A stretch of 64,000 nt of DNA, taken from JBGTFE01 sp036403235. GTDB lineage: Bacteria; Acidobacteriota; Blastocatellia; Pyrinomonadales; Pyrinomonadaceae. Positions 49,297-59,137 of the stretch are shown here, piece after piece; the stretch's first letter is position 1; each line of letters opens with the position of its first letter. Made by a program: the position numbers and the translations under genes. Under the pieces are notes generated by a model, which had not been told where the DNA came from, searched no databases, and saw only the letters and a list, made by a program, of their open reading frames with translations. The stretch covers positions 1 to 64,000 of the forward strand of contig DASWRI010000083.1 in assembly GCA_036403235.1 (NCBI GenBank), read 5' to 3'.

Positions 49297-49366
49297 GTAA
49301 ATACTGAAAAGTGAATAGCTTAGGAAGTTTTCCTTCACTTTTCACTATTCACTTTTCACTAAATTA
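49297..49366. repeat. AGTGAAAA-family inverted repeat
   Basis: ACTGAAAAGTGAATAG on the left faces CTATTCACTTTTCACT and TTCACTTTTCACT on the right. The heptamer TTTTCAC is seen again at 59,113 and 62,230. The right end covers the stop codon (49,364-49,366) of the next gene. Confidence 0.85.
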
Positions 49367-49969
49367 CTCTTCCCGGTTCGGTTTAGTTTCGCTTGGCGCG
49401 TCGGGCACGATGAGCTGGATTCCATATTCTTCGTCGGTCGTCTCAACCTTGATTTTGCCCGAAGCCTGGCTGTATTGATGGACGGCGTCGCTAAAGATTT
49501 TGCCCGTGATGCTGCGCGCTTCGGGCGGCGGGCCGACGTTGGCAAAAGCGATTGTCGCAAACGCTCCGGCGAAAAGCAGAATCGCTCCGACGGCGATTGT
49601 TTTGTTTGTTTTCAAATCGCTTTTGCGCGAGCGCGCAAACCAGACGCCGCCGAAAACGAGCGCCAGACTTAAAAATAAACCGCTCGCAACCGTCTGCGCG
49701 CGCGTAAAGCTTGAAGCGACAGGCGCGTCCGCGTCGCCGTCGTCGAGCTGCGCCAGCTCCATGCGCAGTTGTTTTATCTGACTTTTCGGAATTAAAAGCC
49801 GTGCTTCTTTGGCGTTGCTTTCCAAACTGATATAAAGCGTCGTGTCAATCGATTTCACCTGCTTCGGCGTTTTCTCCGCTTTCGGCGTCGGCGTGTCGAT
49901 TTTGACATCGGCAAAAGCCGTTAAAGCAAGCATCAGGCTTAAAGCAAGCAAACAAAAAACTTTTTTCAT
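49364..49969 (-). CDS. Exported two-helix membrane protein, unrecognised
   Basis: 201 residues. A signal peptide at 1-20 (ALSLMLALTAFADV), a polar ectodomain (20-88), a membrane helix (about 91-110), another (about 125-143), then a polar tail (TTDEEYGIQLIVP). The sequence TPKAEKTPKQVKSIDTTLYISL is Pro/Lys-rich. I cannot name a family. The layout suggests an envelope protein with both ends outside or one inside. Confidence 0.65.
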   Translation of the reverse strand: MKKVFCLLALSLMLALTAFADVKIDTPTPKAEKTPKQVKSIDTTLYISLESNAKEARLLIPKSQIKQLRMELAQLDDGDADAPVASSFTRAQTVASGLFLSLALVFGGVWFARSRKSDLKTNKTIAVGAILLFAGAFATIAFANVGPPPEARSITGKIFSDAVHQYSQASGKIKVETTDEEYGIQLIVPDAPSETKPNREE

Positions 49970-50063
49970 AGATTTTCTCCATTTCGAGTAAAATTTGGGA
50001 GATTATAACAGTTCCCTCGAAAAATGAACGTCTGAGATTCGAGATTTTGCAGGCTGCTCTAAT

Positions 50064-50169
50064 TACCGCAGACACAGAGACACAGAGTTTTTTATAAAAA
50101 GAAAACATCCTGCAATCCTGTCTATACTGTTTTAGCTCGCTCTGTGCCTCTGTGTCTGCGGCGGTGAAT
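50064..50169. repeat. CAGAG-family inverted repeat with inner ATCCTGTCT module
   Basis: The left arm 50,064-50,090 (CCGCAGACACAGAGACACAG) faces the right arm 50,139-50,167 (CTGTGCCTCTGTGTCTGCGG). The spacer contains CAATCCTGTCTATACTGTTT, the other family's word pair. Confidence 0.9.
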
Positions 50170-50206
50170 TTTTCGCTTTTCCGAATTTGAGTTACAATGC
50201 AAAATT

Positions 50207-51532
50207 ATGAAACCGCAATTGAAAAAATTTATCGAACAAATCGGCGAAGACGCCGTTGCCATTATTCCGGCGGCGCACGAAACGACGCGCAGCTACGACA
50301 CCGAGCATAAATTCCGGCAGGATTCGGACTTTTTGTATCTGACCGGATTTCCCGAACCGGACGCGATTGCCGTCATCGCGCCCGCCAACAAAAAAAATCC
50401 GTTCACGCTTTTTGTTCGCCCGCGCGATTTGGAAATGGAGACGTGGTTCGGTCGTCGCGAAGGCGTCGACGGCGCGGTCAAAAATTACGGCGCGACGAAG
50501 GCTTTTCCGATTGAAAAATTCGAGCAGGAGCTGCCGAAGTTATTAAACGGAAACGAAAAGCTTTTTTACCGTTTCGGCGTCGACGGCAAGCTCGACCATC
50601 AGATTTTGCAGTATCTTTCCGGTCAGAGATTCCGGCGTCTGAAAACCGCCTATCCGCCGCACACGATTATCGACCCGACGATTTTGATTCACGAAATGCG
50701 GCTTCATAAAACCGGCGAAGAAGTCGAATTGATGCAGACGAGTGCCACAATCGCCGCCGAAGCGCACATCCTGGCGATGAAAGCGGTCAAGCCCGGAATG
50801 AACGAATTTCAGGTCGAAGCGATGATGGAAGCTTATATGCGCGACAAAGGCGCGTCCGGCGTCGCCTACAATTCCATCATCGGCGGCGGCGACAACGCCT
50901 GCATTCTGCATTACGTCGAAAACAACTGCGCGCTCAAAGACGGCGATTTGCTGCTTATCGACGCCGGCGCGGAATATCAAGGCTACGCCTCGGACATCAC
51001 GCGCACGTTTCCGGTCAACGGCAAATTTACCGCAGCGCAGCGCGACGTTTACGACATCGTTCTCGACGTTCAAAACGCCTGCATCGAAGCGACGAAAACC
51101 GGAAACACGGTCAAAGCGCGGCAGGAACTTTCAATCGAGCTTTTGACCGAAGGCATGAAAAAGCTCGGCCTCTTAAAAGGCAAAACGCAGGATTTAATCA
51201 AGAAAAAAGCGTATATGAAATACTACATGCACGGCGTCGGTCATTATCTCGGCCTCGACGTTCACGACGCCGGGCGCTATTTTACCGAGCAGCAGGCGAA
51301 AAATTCGCGCCCGTTCGCGCCCGGAATGGTTTTGACGGTCGAGCCCGGACTTTACATTCCGCCCGACGATAAAGACGCGCCGGCCAAATATCGCGGCATC
51401 GGAATTAGAATAGAAGACGACGTTTTGGTCACCGAAGAAGGAAACGTCAATCTAACCGCAAAAGTGCCGAAAGACGTCGACGCCATCGAAGAATTGATGA
51501 ATAAAGGCAAGGCTAAAAGCGCAAAGAAATAA
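50207..51532 (+). CDS. pepP: Xaa-Pro aminopeptidase (PepP/M24B)
   Basis: 441 residues. N-terminal AMP_N domain (1-150, with DSDFLYLTGFPEPDAIAVI). Catalytic domain 160-430: first Asp in LLIDAGAEYQGYASDITRTFPV (D and D), His in HGVGHYLGLDVHD, Glu in TVEPGLYIPP and Glu in IRIEDDVLVTEEG. These five ligands bind two metals. The enzyme removes N-terminal residues preceding proline. Cytoplasmic. TACAAT lies 8 bp before the ATG (50,193-50,198). Ends in a Lys-rich tail. Confidence 0.95.
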   Translation: MKPQLKKFIEQIGEDAVAIIPAAHETTRSYDTEHKFRQDSDFLYLTGFPEPDAIAVIAPANKKNPFTLFVRPRDLEMETWFGRREGVDGAVKNYGATKAFPIEKFEQELPKLLNGNEKLFYRFGVDGKLDHQILQYLSGQRFRRLKTAYPPHTIIDPTILIHEMRLHKTGEEVELMQTSATIAAEAHILAMKAVKPGMNEFQVEAMMEAYMRDKGASGVAYNSIIGGGDNACILHYVENNCALKDGDLLLIDAGAEYQGYASDITRTFPVNGKFTAAQRDVYDIVLDVQNACIEATKTGNTVKARQELSIELLTEGMKKLGLLKGKTQDLIKKKAYMKYYMHGVGHYLGLDVHDAGRYFTEQQAKNSRPFAPGMVLTVEPGLYIPPDDKDAPAKYRGIGIRIEDDVLVTEEGNVNLTAKVPKDVDAIEELMNKGKAKSAKK

Positions 51533-51683
51533 TCGTAAACAAATTACTCGCAGTTAAAAGTTTTATCGATTGATAACAAAAACTTCTAATCGCCATATTT
51601 ATCTGAAGCTTTTTGTTTGCAGATTACGGATTTACGTTTATTATTACGCTACCTTTAATTTTAATTTGGGGCGGTTATAGAAA

Positions 51684-54600
51684 ATGGATTCTTTCACGTA
51701 TTTTCTCAGCTATGCAGGCATGTTTCTTTATGCTTTTATCTCTACCGACCTCTCCAAGGAGTCGAGCGAATCATGGATAAAAAGTACCTTAGGCGGCCTT
51801 CCGACTGAAATTGTCGGAAGCGCCGTCGACAGGACTTACGAACTCGTTAAAAATAAATTAAAAGAGCGTTTTCCGAAAATTATTCGTGACAACAAAAAAA
51901 CGCTTTTCAAATCAGTCAGGCGTTCTCAATTAAAGGCTGTAAGAGATGTTTGCAATGTTTATCGAGATGAAATCAAAGGAACGAAGTCGGAAAAGAATAA
52001 TCTCGAATATATCAAGAGGATTGAAGATTATCTAAAATCCGAAGAATCAAAACTTACGCAGGGTGATTTTATTGACATCAATCTTAGCGATGCTGACATT
52101 AGACGAATAACATCATCTGAAACACTTCCTCAAAGCAGTCAAATCGACACGAGTAATGCTTTGATAAAAGAACTTCCCAAATACAACATTCTGCCGCAGA
52201 GATTTATCCAAATATTACAAAACGGCTGGCAGCAACACGGCCTTAACCATTCTTTGCTTGAACGATTTGAAGTGTATTTCAACGCTGAACTTGTCAATCC
52301 CGAAGTTGCAAACGTTTTATTCAAAAACGCTTTAAGCGGAATTCAAATTTCGCTCGATGAATTGCTTGAAGGACAGACTAATCAAGCCGAAAAGATTTCC
52401 GAGCTTAAAGATGTATTTGAAAAAAGAGCTGATGAGCTCAAAAATCTCGGTTATCGAATTTTGTACAAACAAAGCGGTGAAGTCAAAGGCTTTGAGTTTA
52501 TCGGCGTCCAGCTTGACAGAATCGAAGGCAAAATCGATAAATTGTTTGAAGCCGATAAAGCCTTAACGCCTGAAGAGCGCCAGGCCAAAAACGACGAAAT
52601 CATTAAAGATTATCTTGATTCGCAAATCAAAGGTTATCCGATTAGCAACATCGTCGGCGAAATTTATCCGAGCGACAAGTTTTTCGTTGACCGTAATATT
52701 GAAAGACGCAATTTGCCTGACTGGTTAATGAACGGTGAGAAAATCGTCGTTATCAAAGGCGTCAGCGGCGACGGGAAAACGGCTCTGATGACCGAAGTTT
52801 TGCGTGAAATCGCTCCCGACGATTCAATCGTTAACGATAAAGTAAAAGGCATTCTGACGTTTTACTTTCGTGATTTTAGCGGCAAAATTCTCGATGTCAA
52901 TTTGCTTGATATTTGCAAAAAAGCCGATGCCAGATTAAAAAAAGACAATGTCAATCTCGCTTTTGCTTTACAATACGAAGAATTCAGAAAAAAGAACCCG
53001 CTCGATATACCTGTTCAAATCATTGCCGGTCTTTGTCACGCCCTGAATTCTTTAGGCGATATTTGGTTTATCTTCGATAATTTTGAATCCGCGCTGAAAA
53101 ACGGACGAATAAAAGACGCGGAGATTGAAGCCTTTATACCTTCGGCCCTGGCACAAAATCATTTACGTATCTTGATTACTTCGCAGGTTCTTCCCGTCAT
53201 TCCGGGCGTAAACGGCATTAGGCAATGCACTATTGCCGATTTACCGTCGGATTATGCAAAGGAATTTCTTTGGAGCAAAGGCCGCGCGTTAAAAGAAAAC
53301 GGAACTGACTGTGGCTTGGCCGAAGCGACAAGCGAGCAATTCGACGAACTTTTTACAAAACTTCTCCCTTCACCTATTTCGCTGATTTCATTTATCGCTT
53401 ATCTCGAAACGCTTTGTGATACGGAAGGAAATATTTTTGCGGATGTTTTGGCAGATGAAACGCTTTTTGTGGGCTTTGCCGGTTTCGACGCCGACGATAA
53501 AAACAAAGGCGCGAGAGTTTTAATCCGCAGGCAATTTGAGCTTTTGAGCGAGATTGAACAACTTGTCTTAAAGGCGCTGTCAATTTTTCAGAAAGGAATC
53601 GAATTTCCTGTATTACAATCAATTTTGCCGTTATCGCTTGAAAAATCAGCGCTTCTTTCCGTTCTTAAATCGAACAGCCTGGTTCGTAAAGGCGGTAAAA
53701 ATCTTTACGAGCTTCTTCCTTTGCCGAAAGAAGTCATCGCCAACCAGTTAGAGCAGAGCGAAACGCTCGCTCACAAGGCTTTTAACCTTAAAGCCGCGAT
53801 ATTTTACCGCTCCATTCATAAACCCGTCGCCGATTGCTACACGCTCGAAGATTTCGATACTTATTTTAAAGAAATCGAGCATTCTTACCAAGCAGGTATT
53901 TATGAATTTATTGTTCGTGTTATCAACGAGATAATGCCCAAAACCACTCCGCTCGGAATGATGAAGGAAACACTTGAAAGAAGCAAAAAGATTCAAGATA
54001 AACTCGATGACCAGCCGGAAGCCAAAGCTGATAATCACATCAATATCGGAATTTCACTCGATAATTTAGGCAGATTGGCCGATGCGGTAATCGAATATGA
54101 CAAAGCCATCGAGATTCGCAAAGATTTAGTAGAAAATCAAGGGCGTGAAGAATCAGCAAATAGCTTGGCTTCGGCCTTTGTGAACAAAGGAATTGTTCTC
54201 GATAATTTAGGCAGATTAGACGAAGCGATAACTGAATACGACAAGGCGATTGAGATTCGTAAGGATTTAGTAGAAAAAAATAAGCATACAAATCTGGCAA
54301 ATGATTTGGCCAGGGCTTTTTTGAATAAAGGCAACGCTCTTTTTGGCTCAGGCAAATTAAGCGAAGCAATAGCTGAATACGACAAAACCATTGAGATTTG
54401 GGAAGATTTGGTGGAAAATCAGAGTCGCCCGGAATTGGCAAATGAATTAGCTATGGCTTACGACAACAAGGGCAATGGGCTTCAACTTCAAGGCAAATTA
54501 AGCGAATCGATTGCCGAACGTGATAAAGCGATTGGCATTTGGGAAAAATTAGTTGTCGGCTTGGGACGCAAAGAGCTGGCAAATGATTTGGCGATGGCTT

Positions 54601-55025
54601 ATATGAACAAAGGTAATGTATTGGAAGAGCAAAACAATTCAGATGAAGCGGTTGCCATATTCGGGCAAGCTATCGAGGTCTGGGAAAAGGATTTTCAACT
54701 CGGTTTTGTTCATACTGTGCCAAACCTGGCCAAAGCGTTGCGGATTCGCGTCAGCAGTCTAATCAAAGTGGAGGATTGGGAAAATATCACGACTGATGCG
54801 ATTAAAAGTTTGTCTTTGATGACGTCTTTTATGCAGGGCGAAAATCTCTCTGAACATTTCAAACAACAAATCGGCGGAGAGTTTGGTTTACTGCTTTACC
54901 AAATCAAACAGCTTTCGAATGACAATCAAGAAAAAATATATACGATTGCTGATGAAATCGGTCGAATGAACGAAGAAGCGATACCTTTTGGTGAAGTTTT
55001 GCGTAGCTTCATCGGGCAGATTTAA
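51684..55025 (+). CDS. STAND-type P-loop NTPase with C-terminal TPR repeats; defence candidate
   Basis: 1,113 residues, the longest gene here and AT-richer than its neighbours. Residues 4-21 are hydrophobic and could be a membrane anchor. Residues 25-340 are an unrecognised, largely helical region. Walker A is G359-VSGDG-K365-T366, Walker B IWFIFD465-NFE, and a sensor-type RILIT499-SQ follows. Residues 340-560 match NB-ARC/NACHT-type ATPases. A winged-helix-like part follows (about 600-700, LLSEIEQLVLKALSIFQKG). Residues 780-1010 are five TPR-type units with a 47-residue period. An N-terminal effector, a switch ATPase and a C-terminal repeat sensor is the layout of known antiphage STAND proteins (Avs, bNACHT). 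A regulatory or apoptosis-like role is also possible. It stands alone. Confidence 0.85.
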   Translation: MDSFTYFLSYAGMFLYAFISTDLSKESSESWIKSTLGGLPTEIVGSAVDRTYELVKNKLKERFPKIIRDNKKTLFKSVRRSQLKAVRDVCNVYRDEIKGTKSEKNNLEYIKRIEDYLKSEESKLTQGDFIDINLSDADIRRITSSETLPQSSQIDTSNALIKELPKYNILPQRFIQILQNGWQQHGLNHSLLERFEVYFNAELVNPEVANVLFKNALSGIQISLDELLEGQTNQAEKISELKDVFEKRADELKNLGYRILYKQSGEVKGFEFIGVQLDRIEGKIDKLFEADKALTPEERQAKNDEIIKDYLDSQIKGYPISNIVGEIYPSDKFFVDRNIERRNLPDWLMNGEKIVVIKGVSGDGKTALMTEVLREIAPDDSIVNDKVKGILTFYFRDFSGKILDVNLLDICKKADARLKKDNVNLAFALQYEEFRKKNPLDIPVQIIAGLCHALNSLGDIWFIFDNFESALKNGRIKDAEIEAFIPSALAQNHLRILITSQVLPVIPGVNGIRQCTIADLPSDYAKEFLWSKGRALKENGTDCGLAEATSEQFDELFTKLLPSPISLISFIAYLETLCDTEGNIFADVLADETLFVGFAGFDADDKNKGARVLIRRQFELLSEIEQLVLKALSIFQKGIEFPVLQSILPLSLEKSALLSVLKSNSLVRKGGKNLYELLPLPKEVIANQLEQSETLAHKAFNLKAAIFYRSIHKPVADCYTLEDFDTYFKEIEHSYQAGIYEFIVRVINEIMPKTTPLGMMKETLERSKKIQDKLDDQPEAKADNHINIGISLDNLGRLADAVIEYDKAIEIRKDLVENQGREESANSLASAFVNKGIVLDNLGRLDEAITEYDKAIEIRKDLVEKNKHTNLANDLARAFLNKGNALFGSGKLSEAIAEYDKTIEIWEDLVENQSRPELANELAMAYDNKGNGLQLQGKLSESIAERDKAIGIWEKLVVGLGRKELANDLAMAYMNKGNVLEEQNNSDEAVAIFGQAIEVWEKDFQLGFVHTVPNLAKALRIRVSSLIKVEDWENITTDAIKSLSLMTSFMQGENLSEHFKQQIGGEFGLLLYQIKQLSNDNQEKIYTIADEIGRMNEEAIPFGEVLRSFIGQI

Positions 55026-55105
55026 GAGTAACGCAGCGATTTCTACTAATAAAAGTGAGAAGATGTCGAACTTTATATTTTTTTATAAAGAGTTAAGTTA
55101 ATTAT

Positions 55106-55522
55106 ATGACACTTGAAATAATAGAAAAAAATCTCCCGGCGCTTTTCAGCGCGCTGCTGGTCGCCGTTCTTTTTATTCAATCGGGGCTCGACAAAGTTTT
55201 TGACTGGAAAGGCAATCTCGGATGGCTGACCGGGCATTTTTCCAAAACTTTTCTGCGCGGGACGGTTCCGCCGATGCTCGCAACCATTACGGTGATGGAG
55301 CTTGCGACCGGTTTTTTGAGCGCCGCCGGAATAATCTATTTTCTCGCCAAAGACTCGCTCAGTTTGATATTTTACGCCTCGATTTTGGGTGCGGCGTCAA
55401 TCGTTGCGCTCTTTTTCGGCCAGCGCGTCGCCAAAGATTATGCGGGCGCGGCCGTTTTGATTCCGTATTTTATACTTTTGATTATCTTGATGTATCTGGC
55501 AAACCCGTTTGCGAAAATTTAA
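55106..55522 (+). CDS. DoxX-like membrane protein
   Basis: 138 residues and four membrane helices (about 10-27, 55-78, 83-105, 112-132). ALLVAVLFIQSGLDKVFDW at the start and TVMELATGFLSAAGIIYF are DoxX-like, but Arg/Lys residues in the second loop (QRVAKDYAGAAV) differ. Usually linked to thiosulfate oxidation or to redox complexes, though many members have no known role. It follows the STAND gene by 80 bp on the same strand. Confidence 0.75.
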   Translation: MTLEIIEKNLPALFSALLVAVLFIQSGLDKVFDWKGNLGWLTGHFSKTFLRGTVPPMLATITVMELATGFLSAAGIIYFLAKDSLSLIFYASILGAASIVALFFGQRVAKDYAGAAVLIPYFILLIILMYLANPFAKI

Positions 55523-55573
55523 TTCGGACGGCAAAAGCGTTCGAAAGCGAAACCAAAAATACATTTTAAAATT

Positions 55574-55975
55574 TTATCGCTTTAATTTTGTGACGCTGAA
55601 CGTTGCCGTGTAGCCGTTGCGGTCGATGCGGATATTTTCTTTCGGCGCGGGCGTGACCGATTCGAGCATGACGGAGTAGCCGCCGATTGATTCGCCTTTG
55701 GCGCCTTTGTTGGTATTGAGCTCGACCATTTTCGTTTCGCCGCGACGCGTCGTGATTTGCACTTTTATTTTGGCGTTGCCGGCCCAGACGCACTGCGTGC
55801 CTTCGGGACAGCGCGAATCTTCGACGAGAGAAACGAATTTTATTTTTAATTTACTGCTCGAAGCCGTCTTTTGCTGATTGACGCGCACTTTTACCTGCTC
55901 GTTCGCCTGCGCTTCGGCAAATTGAAAGCTGCCGAACGCAAAAGTTAAAATCAAAGCTAAAAATATTGTTTTCAT
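55574..55975 (-). CDS. Exported protein with CVWAGNA motif, unrecognised
   Basis: 133 residues from ATG 55,975, which has GGAG just upstream. The longer frame to 56,068 lacks support. Signal at about 1-22 (LILTFAFGSFQFAEA). The mature part has VKVRVNQQKTASSSKLKIKF, DSRCPEGTQCVWAGNAKIKVQI (a Cys pair four residues apart), and GGYSVMLESVTPAPKENIR. The CPEGTQCVWAGNA segment is shared by small exported proteins of unknown role. Probably a beta-rich fold. Confidence 0.75.
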   Translation of the reverse strand: MKTIFLALILTFAFGSFQFAEAQANEQVKVRVNQQKTASSSKLKIKFVSLVEDSRCPEGTQCVWAGNAKIKVQITTRRGETKMVELNTNKGAKGESIGGYSVMLESVTPAPKENIRIDRNGYTATFSVTKLKR

Positions 55976-56052
55976 AATGTTTCTCCGCATTTCCAGAGCA
56001 AATCCGCTCTCAAGCCTTTGAAGACGTTTGCGCCTCAAGCGTTGTAAAAAAA

Positions 56053-56105
56053 GAGTTTCAGGTTTCAAGTTTACGTTATAATTTGAAACTTGAAACCTGA
56101 AACTC
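56053..56105. repeat. Perfect 20-bp inverted repeat with GTTTCAG words
   Basis: The 20-bp arms 56,053-56,072 and 56,086-56,105 are exact reverse complements with a 13-nt centre that includes TTATAA. Arms use the heptamer GTTTCAG/GTTTCAA. It lies in the space between two minus-strand genes. Confidence 0.95.
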
Positions 56106-56108
56106 GAT

Positions 56109-56723
56109 TTAAGGCGTCAGCCATTTTGTTTGCAGCTCGCCCGCGGCGCTCCATTCGAACAAAGAACGGCGATGTCCCCTGACGTTTAATTCGAGACAAT
56201 CGATGCGTTCGATGGTCGATAGAATGACGGCGAAATTTGCTTTCCCGGCTTCGGATTCTTCTTCGGTCGGCGCGCGTTCCGACAAATCTTCGGGCAGTCC
56301 CGAGGTCGGTTTGGCGCTTATTTTTGAAGGCGCTTCGCCGACGTAGCAGCGACGCGAGAAAAATTCCGTCTCCATCCATTGTTCGTCGTGCAGCTCGCCC
56401 TCAATGTGAACTTCGGCTGTGCCAGTAATGCGGATTTGAAATCTTTCCGGCGGGTGATAAAAAAGCCAGGAAACGCTCGGATTAGACCGGATTTCCTCGA
56501 TTTTCGGGCTACCGACATGCGCGTGAAAAGCCAGAGCGCGCGGATTTTTGCGCCAGAAACGCCGCAAAACGACGACGCGCAGACACGGCCCGCCGCCGGA
56601 AATCGTGCCGAAAACGGGCGTGTGAAACGGGTGCTCGCGTTCGAGCACGCCCAAATCGAGATGTTTCCAGATTTTCTTTAAGACTTCGCCGTGGCCCGTT
56701 TTCTGTTCCCAAAGATTACTCAT
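56109..56723 (-). CDS. Pyridoxamine 5'-phosphate oxidase-family flavoprotein
   Basis: 204 residues from ATG 56,723. The upstream ten codons to 56,753 have no ribosome site. Split-barrel pattern: TPVFGTISGGGPCLRVVVLR, ALAFHAHVGSPKIEEIRSNP, VSWLFYHPPERFQIRITGTAEV, LNVRGHRRSLFEW. The fold binds FMN. The usual substrate pocket residues cannot be judged here, so it may be an oxidase or a flavin-dependent reductase. The next gene is an isocitrate-dehydrogenase-like enzyme 90 bp upstream. Confidence 0.85.
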   Translation of the reverse strand: MSNLWEQKTGHGEVLKKIWKHLDLGVLEREHPFHTPVFGTISGGGPCLRVVVLRRFWRKNPRALAFHAHVGSPKIEEIRSNPSVSWLFYHPPERFQIRITGTAEVHIEGELHDEQWMETEFFSRRCYVGEAPSKISAKPTSGLPEDLSERAPTEEESEAGKANFAVILSTIERIDCLELNVRGHRRSLFEWSAAGELQTKWLTP

Positions 56724-56813
56724 TTCAGTAGGTAACGACGTTGCAAACTGCACAAATTATCACCTCCGTTCATTTGTGTAATTCGCGGCAAATCCGTCTG
56801 CGGTTTTAAAATT

Positions 56814-57818
<1,005 letters not shown>

Positions 57819-57822
57819 AAAT

Positions 57823-57944
57823 AGTTGTCAATTGCCAGTGGTCAGCAGTCGGTTGTTTTTGACTTTAATCACACTGCCTTTCAAAATGAAATAGTAATTA
57901 AAGAATAAACTGACAACTGGCAACTGACAACTGACAACTGACAC
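57823..57944. repeat. AACTGAC-family tandem and inverted repeat
   Basis: The right part (57,907-57,944) has AACTGAC repeated with a 7-bp period (AACTGACAACTGGCAACTGA then CAACTGAC...). The left part (57,823-57,856) carries related, imperfect inverse words (GTCAATTGCCAGTGGTCAGC). It fills the space between divergent genes. Confidence 0.85.
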
Positions 57945-57957
57945 TAGATTTATTTTG

Positions 57958-59082
57958 ATGAATTCGAAAATTTTAATTATCGGCGGCGGCGTAATCGGTT
58001 TGAGTGCGGCGCGCGCGCTTCACAAAAAAGGTTTTCGGCAAATCACGATTCTCGAACGCGGGCTTATCGGCAGAGAATCTTCATACGCCGCCGCCGGAAT
58101 GCTCGCGCCGCAGGCGGAAACCGACAGACGGGACGAATTTTTTGATTTTTGCAGCGCGTCTAATCAAATTTACCCGCAGTTTGCCGCCGAGCTTTTTGCC
58201 GAAACCGATGTCGACGTCGAGCTCGACCGGAGCGGAACGCTTTATCTTGCTTTTACCGGCGAAGATGTAAAAGAAATCCGCCGCCGCTTCGAGTGGCAAA
58301 AAGCGGCGGGACTCGAGGTCGAGCATCTTTCGGCGCGGGAAACCCGGCAAGCTGAGCCGTTTGCTTCGCCCGACGTGCTGGAAAGCCTCTTTTTTCCGAA
58401 CGACTGGCAGGTCGAAAACCGGAAACTAATTTACGCCCTGCGCAAATATTGCGAGTTGTACGACATCGAAATCCGCGAAAACACGGAAATAAAAAATCTT
58501 CTCATCGAAAATAACTGCATCGCGGGCGCGGAAACCGAACGGGGAAAGTTTTCGGCTGAAACGGTCGTTCTTGCAACGGGCGCGTGGACTTCGCTCATCA
58601 AAGCGGGCAATTTCGCGCTGCCGCGGGTATTGCCGGTGCGCGGGCAGATGATTGCGTTTTACACGGCCAAGCGCATATTTTCAAAAGTGATTTACAGTCC
58701 GCGCGGCTACATCGTTCCGCGCGCCGACGGCCGGATTCTGGCGGGCGCGACGGTCGAGGACGCCGGGTTTGAAAAAACGGTGACCGACGCGGGCGTCGAT
58801 TTTGTGCGCGAACACGCTTTGGAAATCGCGCCGAGTCTTGTAAATTTGGAGATTCACGACGCCTGGGCCGGCTTGCGCCCGTTTGCATCGGACGGTTTGC
58901 CGATTGTCGGGACGATTTCCGAAATCGAAAATCTTTTCGTCGCGACGGCGCATTATCGCAACGGGATTTTGCTCGCGCCACTGACGGCGCAGATTCTGGC
59001 GGAAAAAATCGCGGACGGAAAAGATTCAAATTATCTGGATTTTTTCAGTCCAAGACGATTTCAAGCGGCAAAAGCGCCTTAA
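57958..59082 (+). CDS. thiO: Glycine oxidase ThiO (FAD-dependent, DAO family)
   Basis: 374 residues from ATG 57,958. FAD-binding IIGGGVIGLSAARAL (7-21), then the segment RESSYAAAGMLAPQAE typical of ThiO, and DAWAGLRPFASDGLPIVG and TAHYRNGILLAPLTA near the C-terminus. The enzyme makes dehydroglycine for the thiazole of thiamine. Other thiamine genes are not seen. D-amino-acid oxidase activity is an alternative. An overlapping repeat follows the stop. Confidence 0.93.
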   Translation: MNSKILIIGGGVIGLSAARALHKKGFRQITILERGLIGRESSYAAAGMLAPQAETDRRDEFFDFCSASNQIYPQFAAELFAETDVDVELDRSGTLYLAFTGEDVKEIRRRFEWQKAAGLEVEHLSARETRQAEPFASPDVLESLFFPNDWQVENRKLIYALRKYCELYDIEIRENTEIKNLLIENNCIAGAETERGKFSAETVVLATGAWTSLIKAGNFALPRVLPVRGQMIAFYTAKRIFSKVIYSPRGYIVPRADGRILAGATVEDAGFEKTVTDAGVDFVREHALEIAPSLVNLEIHDAWAGLRPFASDGLPIVGTISEIENLFVATAHYRNGILLAPLTAQILAEKIADGKDSNYLDFFSPRRFQAAKAP

Positions 59083-59134
59083 AAGTGAAAAATGAAGAAA
59101 AGATTCTTAAACTTTTCACTTTTCACTAAATTAA
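59081..59134. repeat. AGTGAAAA-family inverted repeat
   Basis: AAAAGTGAAAAATGAAGAAA on the left (starting in the thiO stop) faces TTTTCACTTTTCACT on the right. It ends 3 bp before the next start codon. Confidence 0.85.
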
Positions 59135-59137
59135 TCT

